This document shows, one piece after another, positions 1 through 9,412 of a stretch of DNA of 64,000 nt; positions within the stretch are counted from its first letter, which is position 1; every line of letters starts with the position of its first letter. The stretch lies in the NCBI GenBank assembly GCA_964030785.1, contig OZ034968.1, forward strand, positions 40,148,186 through 40,212,185, read 5' to 3'. The notes under the pieces were generated by a model. It worked only from the letters and a program-made list of their open reading frames with translations. It was not told where the DNA came from and made no database searches. Made by a program: the position numbers and the translations under genes. This DNA comes from Siderastrea siderea (Eukaryota; Cnidaria; Anthozoa; Scleractinia; Rhizangiidae).

Positions 1-403
1 GCCAAAGTATCTTTGTGCAAAGGTGAATTTGTCAAAACCATGGTGCCATGCCAGAGTAAGAGAGTTCCGAGACTTCTCAGTCTGTGATTGAATGTTTTCA
101 AGAAAGACGAAACTAAATAAGATTTGACAGCTTGAAAAAAATTTCACTTAGCGATTAAGCACTTGTTGCAGTTTTTAAAACAAAAACCTCCAGACTTTTT
201 ACCATTTTTCCCAGACTTTAGACTTTATTTTCCAGACTTTTTCCAGGTCTGGAAAACTGGTTTGCAAATTTCAAGACTTTTTTAAGAATTCAAGACTCTG
301 TACGAATCCTGCTTAAAACCCTGCAAGAGTGCGTTCTCAACTCATTTAACACAAAAAGGATACCTACACTTAAAATGTTATCACTCCATTGTAATTAAGC
401 ATT
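1..403. repeat. Dispersed-repeat end rich in CCAGACTTT motifs
   Basis: No gene is seen. From about 190 to 300 the words CCAGACTTT, TTCCAGACTTT and CAGGTCTGGAAAA recur in both orientations, followed by a stretch ending in CTCTGTACGAATCCTG. This looks like the terminal part of a dispersed repeat. The family is not identified, and the call rests only on internal repetition. Confidence 0.35.
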
Positions 404-838
404 TTGGTTGAAATGTGGATATGGCATAGGCTTTACCATCCATGTCTGCACAATGTGACACTGACCCTTTGTCAAGTTCCCAAGAATGCCCAAATCCGCC
501 AGGGTTACAAAGGTGTTGTTCCCAAAAGGAAGCATGATATAATAAATGAAATTATGTGCAAAATAGACATGCTGCTAGAGAACTATATATCCCTTGGTGA
601 GCAGGGTACCTAGGCCATCATAAAGGACATTTTTAGCAGCCAAAACTTCCAAGGGCAGTTTGCAGACATGTTCAAAAGCCACCAGAAAAGCAGCAGTGAT
701 GACAAATTTTTTAAATCACTGGCCAAGGACTACATCGCAGCAAAAGAGAAAGAGAGCAGCAATATAATACGGGCACAGGGTGCAAAAGTAGCCAATAAAC
801 TCCTTATTGGTGACAGCATGAAAAAAAGAGTAACTTAA
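404..838 (+). pseudogene. Unrecognised decayed coding fragment
   Basis: An open frame runs to a TAG at 611-613 and continues past it in the same frame to 838, with lysine/serine-rich, helix-like text (for example DMFKSHQKSSSDDKFFKSL and NKLLIGDSMKKRV). The same-frame continuation after the stop suggests an old protein-coding piece, probably from a transposon. I do not recognise the family. Confidence 0.3.
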
Positions 839-1497
839 GTGTAAGTGGAGTGGGGCAAGGAAAAAACTGAGTCAAGACTGTACAAGCTATTCCGATTCTG
901 AAAGACTCGATGATACGCTGGTTGATACTGTCAAATTGAGACCGCTTTATAAACTTTACACAGATGCAATGTTAACAGACAAGTAAATAAATATGCCTAC
1001 CCTGTTCAAGATAAAAGACCTTAAAAACCATACCATGTTAAGCGGCACATCTGCGTTTGAGCGGGGTCCACTGTACCATATTTTAGAAAAAAAGGTTTTC
1101 TTTTCCTTTCTGTAAAAGGCGATGAAGTGGATGCAAAAAAAGAAACCTGAGAACAAACACCTTCTTCCCACAATTCCCGCAGGTTACACTGGCAACAATT
1201 CTAAAGGTCGTGCGTCTTTTTATGCAAGAACACCCGCAAGATAGAATAGCCAGAACTTTGGCAATCGACAAGAGTCTGGCGTCCTGAATTTGCAGATGTC
1301 TGCGTGGAGTGTGTCCCCTGGACCTGCAGATCAGACCAATAATACCATTTGGAGGACACAGGATGCAGAAAGTTTCAGTTACGCTTCTATGTACAACAGA
1401 CCACTTTGTAATGGTGGCTTTTAGCCTGGGCAACGAATTAAAGTTGAAAGAAAATAGATGGACTAGACTTCACTCCTTTCCCATGACTACAACATCT
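839..1497. other. No gene recognised
   Basis: Short open frames occur on both strands, but none carries a recognisable motif. The stretch ends at the left border of the 1498-6461 transposon. The four bases ATCT at 1494-1497 recur just after its right border. Confidence 0.4.
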
Positions 1498-1545
1498 GTG
1501 ACCTCTCATACGAAAATGTACACTACCGGATATCCATTTTGAAAC
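1498..1545 (+). repeat. Left terminal inverted repeat
   Basis: Pairs with 6414-6461 in inverse orientation. Shared blocks are GTGACCTCTCA, CGAAAATGTACACTA and GGATATCC, with a few mismatches. Confidence 0.75.
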
Positions 1546-1860
1546 GGATAGCCGTTCGTAAGCCGTTCGTCAGCCGTTCGAACCGGATGGGAAGCCGTTC
1601 GAATGGCTCGCGGTATCCGTTCAAAAAACATTCTCAGCCGTTCGAACGGCTCAAGCTTTCTGTTAAAAAAAAATTGTCAGCCGTTCGAACGGCTCGAGCT
1701 ATCCGTTCAAAAAAAATTGTCAGCCGTTCGAACAGCTCAAGCTATCCGTTCAAAAACAATTGTCAGCCGTTCGAACGGCTCTGGCTATCTGTTCAAAAGA
1801 ATTTGCCAGCCGTTCGAAGGAGAATGGCTTGAGCTGTCCAAGCTAGTGCTATCCGTTCCA
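1545..1860 (+). repeat. 43-bp subterminal tandem array with a palindromic core
   Basis: Copies start at 1592, 1635, 1678, 1721, 1764 and 1807, exactly 43 bp apart, with degenerate half-copies before 1592. Each carries the self-complementary core AGCCGTTCGAACGGCT or a close variant, then a TATCCGTTCAAAA half-site. The open frames across the array, with recurring VSRSN and AVRTA-like text, are products of the repeat and not genes. Such arrays near one end of a transposon often bind transposase; here that is inferred. Confidence 0.85.
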
Positions 1861-3150
1861 AAAATTCAGCCTTTCGCGTGGAACGACTTGTCAAATGAAA
1901 AAGTCTAGTACCCTTCGCAAGCGGTCACGTCTATACGAACTTTGTAAACTTCTGGTATGCCTTACGAACTCTGTATGCCTTGTAAGTTTGAATAATCTCT
2001 TCAAAACTTATCAGAAGCTAAAATTCAAGTCTGCCTAGGGACTATCCACCGACATGCTACCGATATGTTTCAGATGGTTGCGTTACACAGTTTTGATTGC
2101 GACAGCTGTTTACACTTGCTGTTTATGACTGAATATACATTGTCTACAAACTTACCTCATGAATAGTCAAGGTTCTTTATCTGCTTCTTAGCTATCTTCG
2201 CTGTCATAACATTCGATTATCGATGTACATTTTATCTAAGACTCAAGTTTTATTCAACATTGACTTTCCCGAAAATGCTTCCACCTTTTACAGTATGGAA
2301 ATTTGAAGCGCTTTTGATTAGAGGTCTAAAAATATCTCCCGTGGGATTACACTGTCGGCTTGTTTCCTGAGATAAAGGTTTTGAGCTATGTATGCTCTTT
2401 AACCACCCTCATAATCTTCATTGACCATTTTCATTTTTCCGGTAATAACTTTTGATTTACAGGCATCAAATCAAAAGCTCCTTGCGTCTTTGCAGCGGCG
2501 CTCGTTGCGTCTTCGCAGCGGCTTGACAAAGTTTCGCGCTTTCACTTTGACACTCACCCAAGTGTTTTTTATAAAATTAATGCTGACTTGTTCGAACTAA
2601 ATCCGCACAAAGTCGTGAGTTTTCTGAATTCTATGCATCATGGGCTTCTAAAAGAGTTAAACATTGAGATACAGTACATTTTATTGACGTGATGAATTTA
2701 TTTGTGGCTGAAAGCACACACAAGCGAATTTTTTTCAATAATGCGTGTGTGACACAACTTGTGACTTGGCAAATCGTATGCAAATTTTGGTAAGTTCGTA
2801 AAGTCATGCTTCGGTGAGTACAAACAAGTTTGCTTTTCAGTTGAGTTTTGTTCCTTGATTAAAGTCCTTGGAATCCGTTTTAAAGACTAACAGTTTAAAC
2901 ATCAGTGTGGAATAGCGTTTTTTTCTAACAACAGAAGCTGCTGGAAAGAAAATCTCACAGTACGTTTACCGTTGCAAACAGCTACTACATTTCGGATAAT
3001 TGTTGATAGTTTAGTTTGCATTTCCTTCAGAAAATTCGGGAATGAACCACCTCATTTTAATTCCATCATTTTTTTGTTATAGCTTTAGAGGCCCCTTGAT
3101 CAGTTTGGGTCTTATTCAGTTTTCAGTTCTCTTAAACCGTTTGCAAACTT
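1861..3150. other. Transposon left arm, no gene seen
   Basis: Internal non-coding part of the 1498-6461 element. A short direct duplication, TTGCGTCTTYGCAGCGGC, occurs near 2483-2522. Nothing else is recognised. Confidence 0.4.
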
Positions 3151-3260
3151 TTCCTAGCCGTTCACCCGTTCACAGCCAGCTGTTCGAAACTTTTCTTTGG
3201 CCGTTCAGCCGTTCACCGCAAGCCGTTCGAAATTTTTCTTTGGCCGTTCAGGCGTTCATT
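3150..3260 (+). repeat. Second block of CCGTTC words next to the transposase gene
   Basis: AGCCGTTC, GCCGTTCA and CCGTTCGAAA words recur about every 15-50 bp, including two copies of a TTTTTCTTTGGCCGTTCA block. They resemble the core of the 43-bp array but are not in register. Confidence 0.6.
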
Positions 3261-3330
3261 GCCTGATTTCATATCGTGAGGGACTGGGGCGAATCCGGAC
3301 TTTTGCGGACAAGCAAAAACAAACATGGCG
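3257..3330 (+). promoter_or_regulatory. Duplicated 5' region in front of the transposase start (left copy)
   Basis: These 74 bases match the reverse complement of 6281-6354 with only a few differences, ending in AACAAACATGGCG in both. In both places the ATG of the match is the likely start of the neighbouring gene, so the two convergent genes appear to share a copied promoter/5' leader. Confidence 0.7.
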
Positions 3331-5078
3331 GCAAAGAAGGCCAGCTGGCACTGGAATTGCTGCTCTGTATTCTGTAAGAATTTGTGGAGGTCTGAAGGTG
3401 TTGAATATTACACTCTCACTGCATTTGAAAAGGCACCGAAGAAAGCTCGAGATGCATATTTGGCTGAGATTGGAAGGTCAAATGTGAACAGGAAAAGACA
3501 CGTTTTGTACTCAGCTCACTGGAGTAAAGGAACACGTGAAGCAATGGATGAAGTACACAACAAAGAACAAGAAAGAAAGTGTGGACTCTGTACCTTGTGT
3601 AACGCCCAGCTGGCACTGGAATTGCGCAGCAGCTCTATGCACCAATTCCTGGCGCACTCCGGGGGTTCATCATTACAAATTATGCGAGATTTCGAAAGAT
3701 AGAACACTGCGAAGTGCCTCTGACAAAATCCTAAAAAACAAACATGTGAATTGGAAACGACATGTCATTTGTTCAGAACAATGGACCTCGGGAAAGAGAA
3801 ATCCCATACAGGACTTACCTGACAAATCTTCCTTTGAAACAAACCATCTTTCATAACGCCCAAAAGAAAGCTCGAGTCAGCAAAACGTAGCCTCGAATTT
3901 GAAGGTGATTGCGGAGAACGCAAGAAACCGAGAAGGAAGACAAATAGGTCAGCAGGTAATGATCCAACAGAAGAACTCATTGACGCGATTTCAGGTGAGA
4001 ATTCAAAGTTAAGAGATCAACTTCTGGAAGTGCAGGAAAAGCTACACCAAAACGAAAAAGAATTGTCTAAACTTGTTGAAGAAGTAACTACACTCAGAAC
4101 CGAACAAGAAGAGTACAAAAGACAATTGGCCTTTTTTCAAAACGACTGAGAGAACAAAGTTTTCATATGACAATGTAAAGAAGAAGGGCAAAGTTTTATA
4201 CATGACTGGGCTTTTCTTACTAGAATTTGATTGCTTATATGAGTGCCTGGCACCATTTTTGCATGTCATGGTTTACCCAGACTGTAAATCTAGTGAAACA
4301 AGCACTAAACAAAGGAAGATGGACAAAAGAACTGAATTGATGCGTTTCCTGACTGTTTCATGGCATGCTCTACATCTTGGGGTCATGGGCTGGATGACCA
4401 ATACAAGTATATCAACACAGTCACGGTTGTTTGTTGCCTGGTCAGTTTTTCTGGCGACTGTATTTGAGAGTATTGACCTTACTCCTCTACCAGGGGAAAT
4501 ATTGGCCTTCCTGCCAAAGGACTTTTGGGAAGCTGGGTTTGGAAACACCTCTTGCCTGGGGGACTGCACAGAAACATGGATTGCCCCTTCAGAAAACTTT
4601 GATGTGAACAATGTGACATTTAGTCAATACAAGAACCACACCACTGGTAAGACCTCTGTTTGGATAACCCCCCCCCCCCCATGGATCACTGATACAATGC
4701 AGTGATACATACCCAGGCACTATCACAGATGCTGATATTACAGAGCAATCTGGTGTTCTTGACAAGTTAGAGGAGGGCACCATTGTGCTAACTGATAAAG
4801 GATTTGGTATAACCGATTTGTGTCTTGCCAAAGGCCTTCATCACAACAGACCACCACTGAAATACAATGCTCAATATGATGAAACTGAGATCAGCAGAAA
4901 TTTTGACATTGCTACACTCAGGATCTACAATGAAAACTATATTGGTAAAATTAGAGACTGGGCGATATTAAATGCATGCTGGTCCATAAGTAGAATTGAT
5001 ATTCTTGGCTATGTCCACAAAGTATTTGCACATGTTGTTAACATTCTCAAGAAACCAGTATGCCCAAAGGAACTTTAA
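3325..5078 (+). pseudogene. THAP-like zinc finger plus DDE (DDE_Tnp_4-type) transposase, broken
   Basis: Starts at the ATG at 3325, inside the duplicated leader. Two THAP-like fingers follow: SWHWNCCSVFCKN...RHVLYSAHW (3343-3520) and, in another frame, SWHWNCAAALCTN...RHVICSEQW (3608-3784). A coiled-coil stretch (LRDQLLEVQEKLHQNEKEL, about 4010-4140) comes next. The catalytic domain starts near 4202, with CTETW (first D in GDCTETW) and SQYKNHTTGKT. After a ten-C run at 4671-4680 the frame changes and continues as YPGTITDADITEQSG, LTDKGFGITD (second D) and RIYNENYIGK (E), ending at 5078. All three acidic residues therefore remain, but several stops or frame changes separate the parts; the C-run alone could be a sequencing or slippage error. 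The role would be cutting and joining element ends in the nucleus. Confidence 0.75.
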
Positions 5079-5426
5079 GATTTCCCAGTCATTGTTCGGT
5101 GTAATGCACAACTTTCTTATCTGTAGACACAAATTACATATATTTATTGAACTTTATTCCTTTTTATGCCAGCAAATTTAAAAGCTAATCACATGTAAAA
5201 GGTTATTATAATTATCTTGAGAGATCTTTCATGTTCTGAAGGATATGTCTAATATTAACTTCTAAATCTTGAGATTGAGAGGAAAATGATTAACTAACAT
5301 ACATGTTCTTTGAAACGATTGCAAAGAATTCTTTGTGTAAACACTCTAGACCACTTCAGGTTATGACTATGCTAAAGAAAGGGGGGGGGGGGTATTCTAG
5401 TAAATTTGACAGCCACTCCATTAAGT
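5079..5426. other. Gap between the two convergent transposon genes
   Basis: AT-rich with no gene seen. A run of ten or more G lies at about 5381-5391. Both genes of the element end toward this stretch. Confidence 0.5.
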
Positions 5427-6286
5427 TTACACAAATACAATTATTTTGGTGCTCTTTGCCATATTGTTCACCCAAGACCTAAAATGACACAAATTCTCAA
5501 AGGTTGTTCTCATGTGTCCTAAAACCTGCTCTCCTAATTTGCGTAGGTGGATGTTGTCATCGTGATGCCATTGATCAAAAACTTTTTGCTCTAAGATATG
5601 ATCAGTTATGTCCTTTCTGATATTGAGTAAAAGATCATTTCTTACTGGAGCAGCACTAGAATACTGTGACAACAGAGGCCACATTTGCCTACTGAACACT
5701 CACAGTATGCCTTTATAAAAATGTGCTCTCCTTTCAAAACTTTAATAGACTTCGTTCTTCGAGACTGAAACATTCGTAAGGCCTTTCTATACTGGCCCTT
5801 TTTCCCTTGCCTCTTTGCAGATTGGTAGGTTTCAATAGTTTCTTGTGTAAGTCTTGGAAATAAGGAAGTATTTCCATCCTTTCTGCTGTTGGTGGTGGAG
5901 TATTTTCTCGAGCCAGTGCCGTCTTGAATTTGAACTCCTTACTAATCATTTTCACTCTGTCATCAAATAAGACCTCATTCTGCAATCAAACAGTCAATCA
6001 ATCATTCACTCGATCAAATGTACGAATGAATGCCCAAGCCGTGCGAACTGTGTTAAGATTACCTTCAAAGGCAGCAACCGTTCAATGAGTTCTCCCTTGG
6101 TTCCTGATGTCTTAAGTTGAAGTTTGTCGCAACATTTAGACAATGCTTCGCGATGTAAAGACTCTATTTTCCCTTCCTGAAGTTCATCCTTAAAAATTCA
6201 AAAGCTTATTGATATTTCGACGATGCACCTTTGGGAAAATCTTGCAAATTGTTTGTAATTGTTTGCAGCGGCATAGAGAACGCCAT
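5427..6286 (-). pseudogene. SAP-domain protein of the transposon, multi-exon, broken
   Basis: Read on the - strand, a start ATG at 6286 lies in the copied leader (MAFSMPLQT). A splice-bounded exon at 6188-6063 (AG before, GT after) gives 42 codons that read as a SAP-type DNA-binding motif: LHREALSKCCDKLQLKTSG then KGELIERLLPLK. The next exon begins at 5979 after a CAG acceptor and reads NEVLFDDRVKMISKEFKFK onward to a stop at about 5734. A last open frame, 5699-5427, holds DDNIHLRKLGEQVLGHMR and FENLCHFRSWV. The exon 1 donor near 6240 is uncertain. The partner function is unknown; a SAP domain fits DNA binding at the element ends. At least two in-frame stops suggest decay, unless a further intron removes them. 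Confidence 0.55.
6063..6188 (-). CDS. SAP-domain exon
   Basis: A 126-bp, phase-compatible exon flanked by TTTTTAAG and GTAATC on the - strand. The sequence shows the two-helix SAP pattern with LKTSGTKGELIERLL at its end. Known SAP motifs are about 35 residues, which matches. Confidence 0.6.
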
Positions 6287-6354
6287 GTTTGTTTTTGCTC
6301 GTCCGTGAAAGTCCGGATTCGCCTCAGTCCCTCACGATATGAAATCAGGCAATG
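6281..6354 (-). promoter_or_regulatory. Duplicated 5' region (right copy)
   Basis: Inverse copy of 3257-3330, placing the same leader and ATG in front of the SAP-domain gene. Confidence 0.7.
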
Positions 6355-6413
6355 GAAACTGTTTTAAATGGCTTGGCCATCCGTTTTTCATCCGTTCAGA
6401 AGCCGTGCCTTTT

Positions 6414-6461
6414 ACCGTTGAACGGATATCCATTAGTGTACATTTTCGCTTGAGAGGTCAC
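6414..6461 (-). repeat. Right terminal inverted repeat
   Basis: Inverse of 1498-1545; ends GAGAGGTCAC and is followed by ATCT. Confidence 0.75.
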
Positions 6462-6868
6462 ATCTATTTCAAAACATGCTTCTTAATTGGGCGAAGCAAA
6501 TGGTTGATTGTCATGTGATATAAAACTTAACACTTACTCTTAAGTCAAGTCCACGAGTCCAGACATTGAAGGAAAATTTCCCACCAGTTGATGACTAACC
6601 ACGCGATGAAGATCAAACTCTCTTCCTTAGCATCAGGCTCAGTAAATATCATGCTACGTTAATTAGTTAAGGAAATTCACACCCAGATACACAAATCCGT
6701 TGTGGTCAGTTCGGTTTATTCATTGTGTGTCACCATGTTTCCTGTGACATTCTACAAATCTCTATTAGTGCTTGCAAGACAATGGCTTACTTTGATGAAC
6801 TACTAAACAGACATCAAAAGAATAATTGTGAGGGCATAAACACTTCACGACAATAGCAGTTTCTAACT
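6462..6868. other. No gene recognised
   Basis: AT-rich sequence between two transposons. No motif or repeat could be supported. Confidence 0.4.
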
Positions 6869-6956
6869 TTGAAGAAACAAGGTATAAAAAGAGAAAGGCA
6901 CTCTAAAGAGAAAAAGAAGAAGTATAAAACGAGGGGAAAGCTCAGGCAATTAGGGC

Positions 6957-7913
6957 GTGAATCGATCAACGGCAAGGGGTATCGTGGCGCGTTACATCAC
7001 AGAAGGCAGAATTCGGGAGAGACCAAGAGGTGGAAGAAACGTGCACGTGGAGGATGAAATGAGAGACTGTCTAGAGCAAATTATCAACGAAAACTGTCTG
7101 TTCACACTTGCTCAAATAAACAGTGAATTAAGGAGACGGTTACCAGCCAAACCCAAGATACATGACCATACTGTATCAAGAACGTTAGACGGGATGCTGT
7201 TCCGAGTGAAACTGGTCAGACCCCTCCCTGCTGACAGAAACAGACCTGACGTGCTGAACAAGCGAGTCGATTACGCAAACTGGTTCATGAATCACGCCAT
7301 AGTTCATCACTGTGTGTTTGTTGACAAATGCAGCTAAAATTTTTGGACGGCCAGAAGTCATGGTAGGGCGCAGCAAGGAGAGAGGGCATACCGCCAAGTG
7401 TGCGGTCAGCGTGGACGAAACCTGACCGTGACAATGGCAATTTCGCCCATAAACGGACTTGTGTTTTCGTTAGCCGCTATGGGAGGAATGAACGCTGAGC
7501 GTTTTAACAACTTCCTGGCACAGGCGAGGACGAACTTAGATCCTGACGAGTCAGTGATCTTTGTTTATGACGTAGCACCGGCGCACAGAAACCCGACCAT
7601 TCCAGCCCCAAATACAGAGCTTAAAATGCTTCCACCCTCCAGCCCGTTCCTCAACATCGTGGAACAGGCAATAAGCAGTCTTAAAGCGGCCATCAAGGCC
7701 GACATCTCCCATCCTGAAATCCAAAGACTTATGGACAACAGAGATGAAGCAAGAGCCCGAAGAATCCCACTAGGGGATTTTTGAACACAACAACTTCTTG
7801 AAGCTCTACACCGAAACATCGACACCGTCACCGCAGCTAAATGTGCTCAATGGTACCGTTTAATCCAGACCTACCTGCCAAGATGTTTAAACAGTGAGGT
7901 TATTGAGGGATAG
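6957..7913 (+). pseudogene. IS630/Tc1-mariner-like transposase (DDE_3 type), two in-frame stops
   Basis: One frame runs from the helix-turn-helix end (NRSTARGIVARYITEGRI, from 6957) to a TAG at 7911-7913. A TAA at 7335-7337 sits right after the first catalytic segment (VFVDKCS), where the family usually has VDE. A TGA at 7782-7784 comes near the C-terminus. The same frame carries on across both stops (NFWTARSHGR, then QLLEALHRN and YLPRC). Other catalytic segments are FVYDVAPAH (second D) and PFLNIVEQAIS (E). The start of the DNA-binding domain is frameshifted or lost upstream of 6957. Clear relic of a cut-and-paste transposase; no terminal inverted repeats were found. Confidence 0.8.
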
Positions 7914-8264
7914 ATTAAAATTCAGGTACTATAGGTACTATTCAATTGAAAATCGTTTTTTGTTTATTGAATTTAAAGAACGTGTAATTGTTTGTACACG
8001 TGCATTAATGTTTGTCTCATCCACACTAAGGCCGTCCAGGAATTCTATTGAATTGCTTTCAGTTTGACAGAAATGTTAATAAATGGTATTTTCACTTTAA
8101 TGTTTGTTTATTGTCAATATTGACATTCAAGATGGTGTTAATGACTTGCATGCTAGCACAAATGAAAGTATATATCTCTTTTTGTAATGCCGAATGACGC
8201 ATATGAATGCCCAAAAGTGTTGAATGTTGATTAAAATGCAAATATCGTTATTTAATCTGATTTA
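7914..8264. other. Non-coding 3' flank of the IS630/Tc1-like relic
   Basis: AT-rich, with short TTTATTG and AATGTTTGT repetitions. No gene seen; it may be the element's 3' end. Confidence 0.35.
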
Positions 8265-8356
8265 TGCGCAAATGTTCGTACTTTCGCGCTCATGAATGTC
8301 TCTTCGCGCAATTGAAGGCCGTTTCACGCAAATGATTGCGTATTTTCTCGTAATGA
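8265..8356 (+). repeat. Degenerate array of about 20-bp units with the word CGCGCAAATG
   Basis: Consecutive units begin ATGCGCAAATG, CGCGCTCATG, CGCGCAATTG, CACGCAAATG and CTCGTAATG, about 20-22 bp apart. The spacing and the shared core support a decayed tandem array, perhaps the subterminal array of the preceding transposon. Confidence 0.55.
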
Positions 8357-8802
8357 ACAGCAAAAGGTGTACTACTAATCGCTAAACAATATTTGTATTC
8401 ATGTCGTTGTAAAAACACCTATCCTCTCATTAACGTTTTCACTGCTAGACTAAAAAAGATTCAAAATCTTGAACTAGTGGTTGCAAAGTGAAAGAATTAG
8501 TTATCTGACCACACTGCGAAATGGGGCAAATTTCTAAAAAATACTGACTTATAATTCGCGCATCTAAGAACTATGCTTTAAATATGTCATGCGTATTAGG
8601 TTGAACACGCTGGGGTCTGTTGTGTGTTGATGTAGTGTATGTGTGCTCGTGTGCATGTGTTTCTAAAAGTGTGAAATATTACTAATCATTTAAAAGAATC
8701 TGATTTAGCATTGTACTGTAACGGAAAGATGATGAATTTCTTTGTAATGATAATATTACAAGTAATAAAATGAACTTTTTTCGCAGTATTAAGTTATGCA
8801 GT

Positions 8803-8890
8803 GTTATGTATATTGTAAGTAGTTTAATGTGTAATGTATATTGCAAAAAGTGCAACGTGTAATGTATATTGTAAGTAGTTTAATGTAATG
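8803..8890 (+). repeat. Direct repeat of about 28 bp in a retroelement-like A-rich tail
   Basis: TGTATATTGTAAGTAGTTTA occurs at about 8807 and again at about 8862, with a partial copy between. Downstream at 8930-8958 is ACAAAAAATAAAAGATTT followed by an A-run, which looks like a retroelement 3' end. Confidence 0.5.
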
Positions 8891-9309
8891 TAAACTTGTA
8901 AAGTGCTGCAGATTACCAGCAGAACGCTGTACAAAAAATAAAAGATTTAAAAAAAACTAAAGCCAACAAAGTGGCTCCCAAAATGCTTCATACAGTTACT
9001 CAGTGTTAGACAGTGATTTGACATAACCAGTCAGAGTGAAGTATGACCAGTTACTACTACCACGATAACCAAACCCCATGCAACACATATCCATTTTCTC
9101 CTGATAATATCAATACACTGTTATGGGACAGAAATAGAATGAAGAAAATCATCAAACAAGCAATCTTGTTAAGATGTAATTTAAAATTCTCAGAACTTAT
9201 GCCGAGATCATTGCATAGCAGCCAATAAGAAGACTTATCACTTTCATCTAAAAGTATTAAATTTGAATAACAGACCTGGGATTGAAAGAAAAAATTCTCA
9301 GCCCTATAC

Positions 9310-9412
9310 GGTTTCAGCTTTGATTGTCCTGTGAATGATGCTCTGATAAATGCCTCCTTGAAAAACCAAACAACATTGACAAAACAAAGAAATGGGAGCA
9401 AAGCAAATCCAC
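9310..9412 (-). CDS. PSENEN: Orphan exon of presenilin enhancer 2 (gamma-secretase subunit PEN-2)
   Basis: On the - strand, after a CTTCTAG acceptor, the exon reads [20 protein letters not shown] then [15 protein letters not shown]. It ends before a possible GTATAG donor. This matches the conserved first hydrophobic half of PEN-2 (family pattern YLGGFAFLPFLWxVNxxWFxREAF). PEN-2 is a two-helix membrane protein of about 100 residues that completes the gamma-secretase complex. The exon for the N-terminal MNLE...CRKYY part and the exon for the second membrane segment and DYLSF-type C-terminus could not be identified within about 1 kb on either side. It may be an isolated exon copy, or a real gene with distant exons. 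Identity is fairly sure; completeness is not. Confidence 0.6.

Larger units (their letters stand above)
1498..6461. mobile_element. About 5-kb DNA transposon, ISL2EU/THAP-DDE type, with two convergent genes
   Basis: The two ends are imperfect inverted repeats of about 45 bp. The left end begins GTGACCTCTCATACG and the reverse complement of the right end begins GTGACCTCTCAAGCG; the match continues through AAAATGTACACTA and GGATATCC. ATCT lies directly outside each end (1494-1497 and 6462-6465), a candidate target duplication. Inside are a THAP-like plus DDE transposase gene on + (3325-5078), a SAP-domain gene on - (6286-5427), a 43-bp tandem array near the left end only, and a 74-bp inverted duplication covering both gene starts. 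The layout of a THAP/DDE protein plus a second protein resembles the ISL2EU group as I know it. That assignment is an inference. Both genes show stops or frameshifts, so this copy looks inactive. Confidence 0.75.

Noticed and set aside
1083..1433. 116-codon frame on the - strand with CxxC pairs
   Set aside because: The CxxC spacing does not fit a known finger, and no relative or splice context supports it.
1592..1849. CRISPR-like regular repeats
   Set aside because: The whole 43-bp unit is repeated with no unique spacers, and the window is animal DNA.
1539..1908. Two overlapping open frames of about 100 codons
   Set aside because: They are translations of the 43-bp tandem repeat; the repeated text is a by-product of the period, not a protein.
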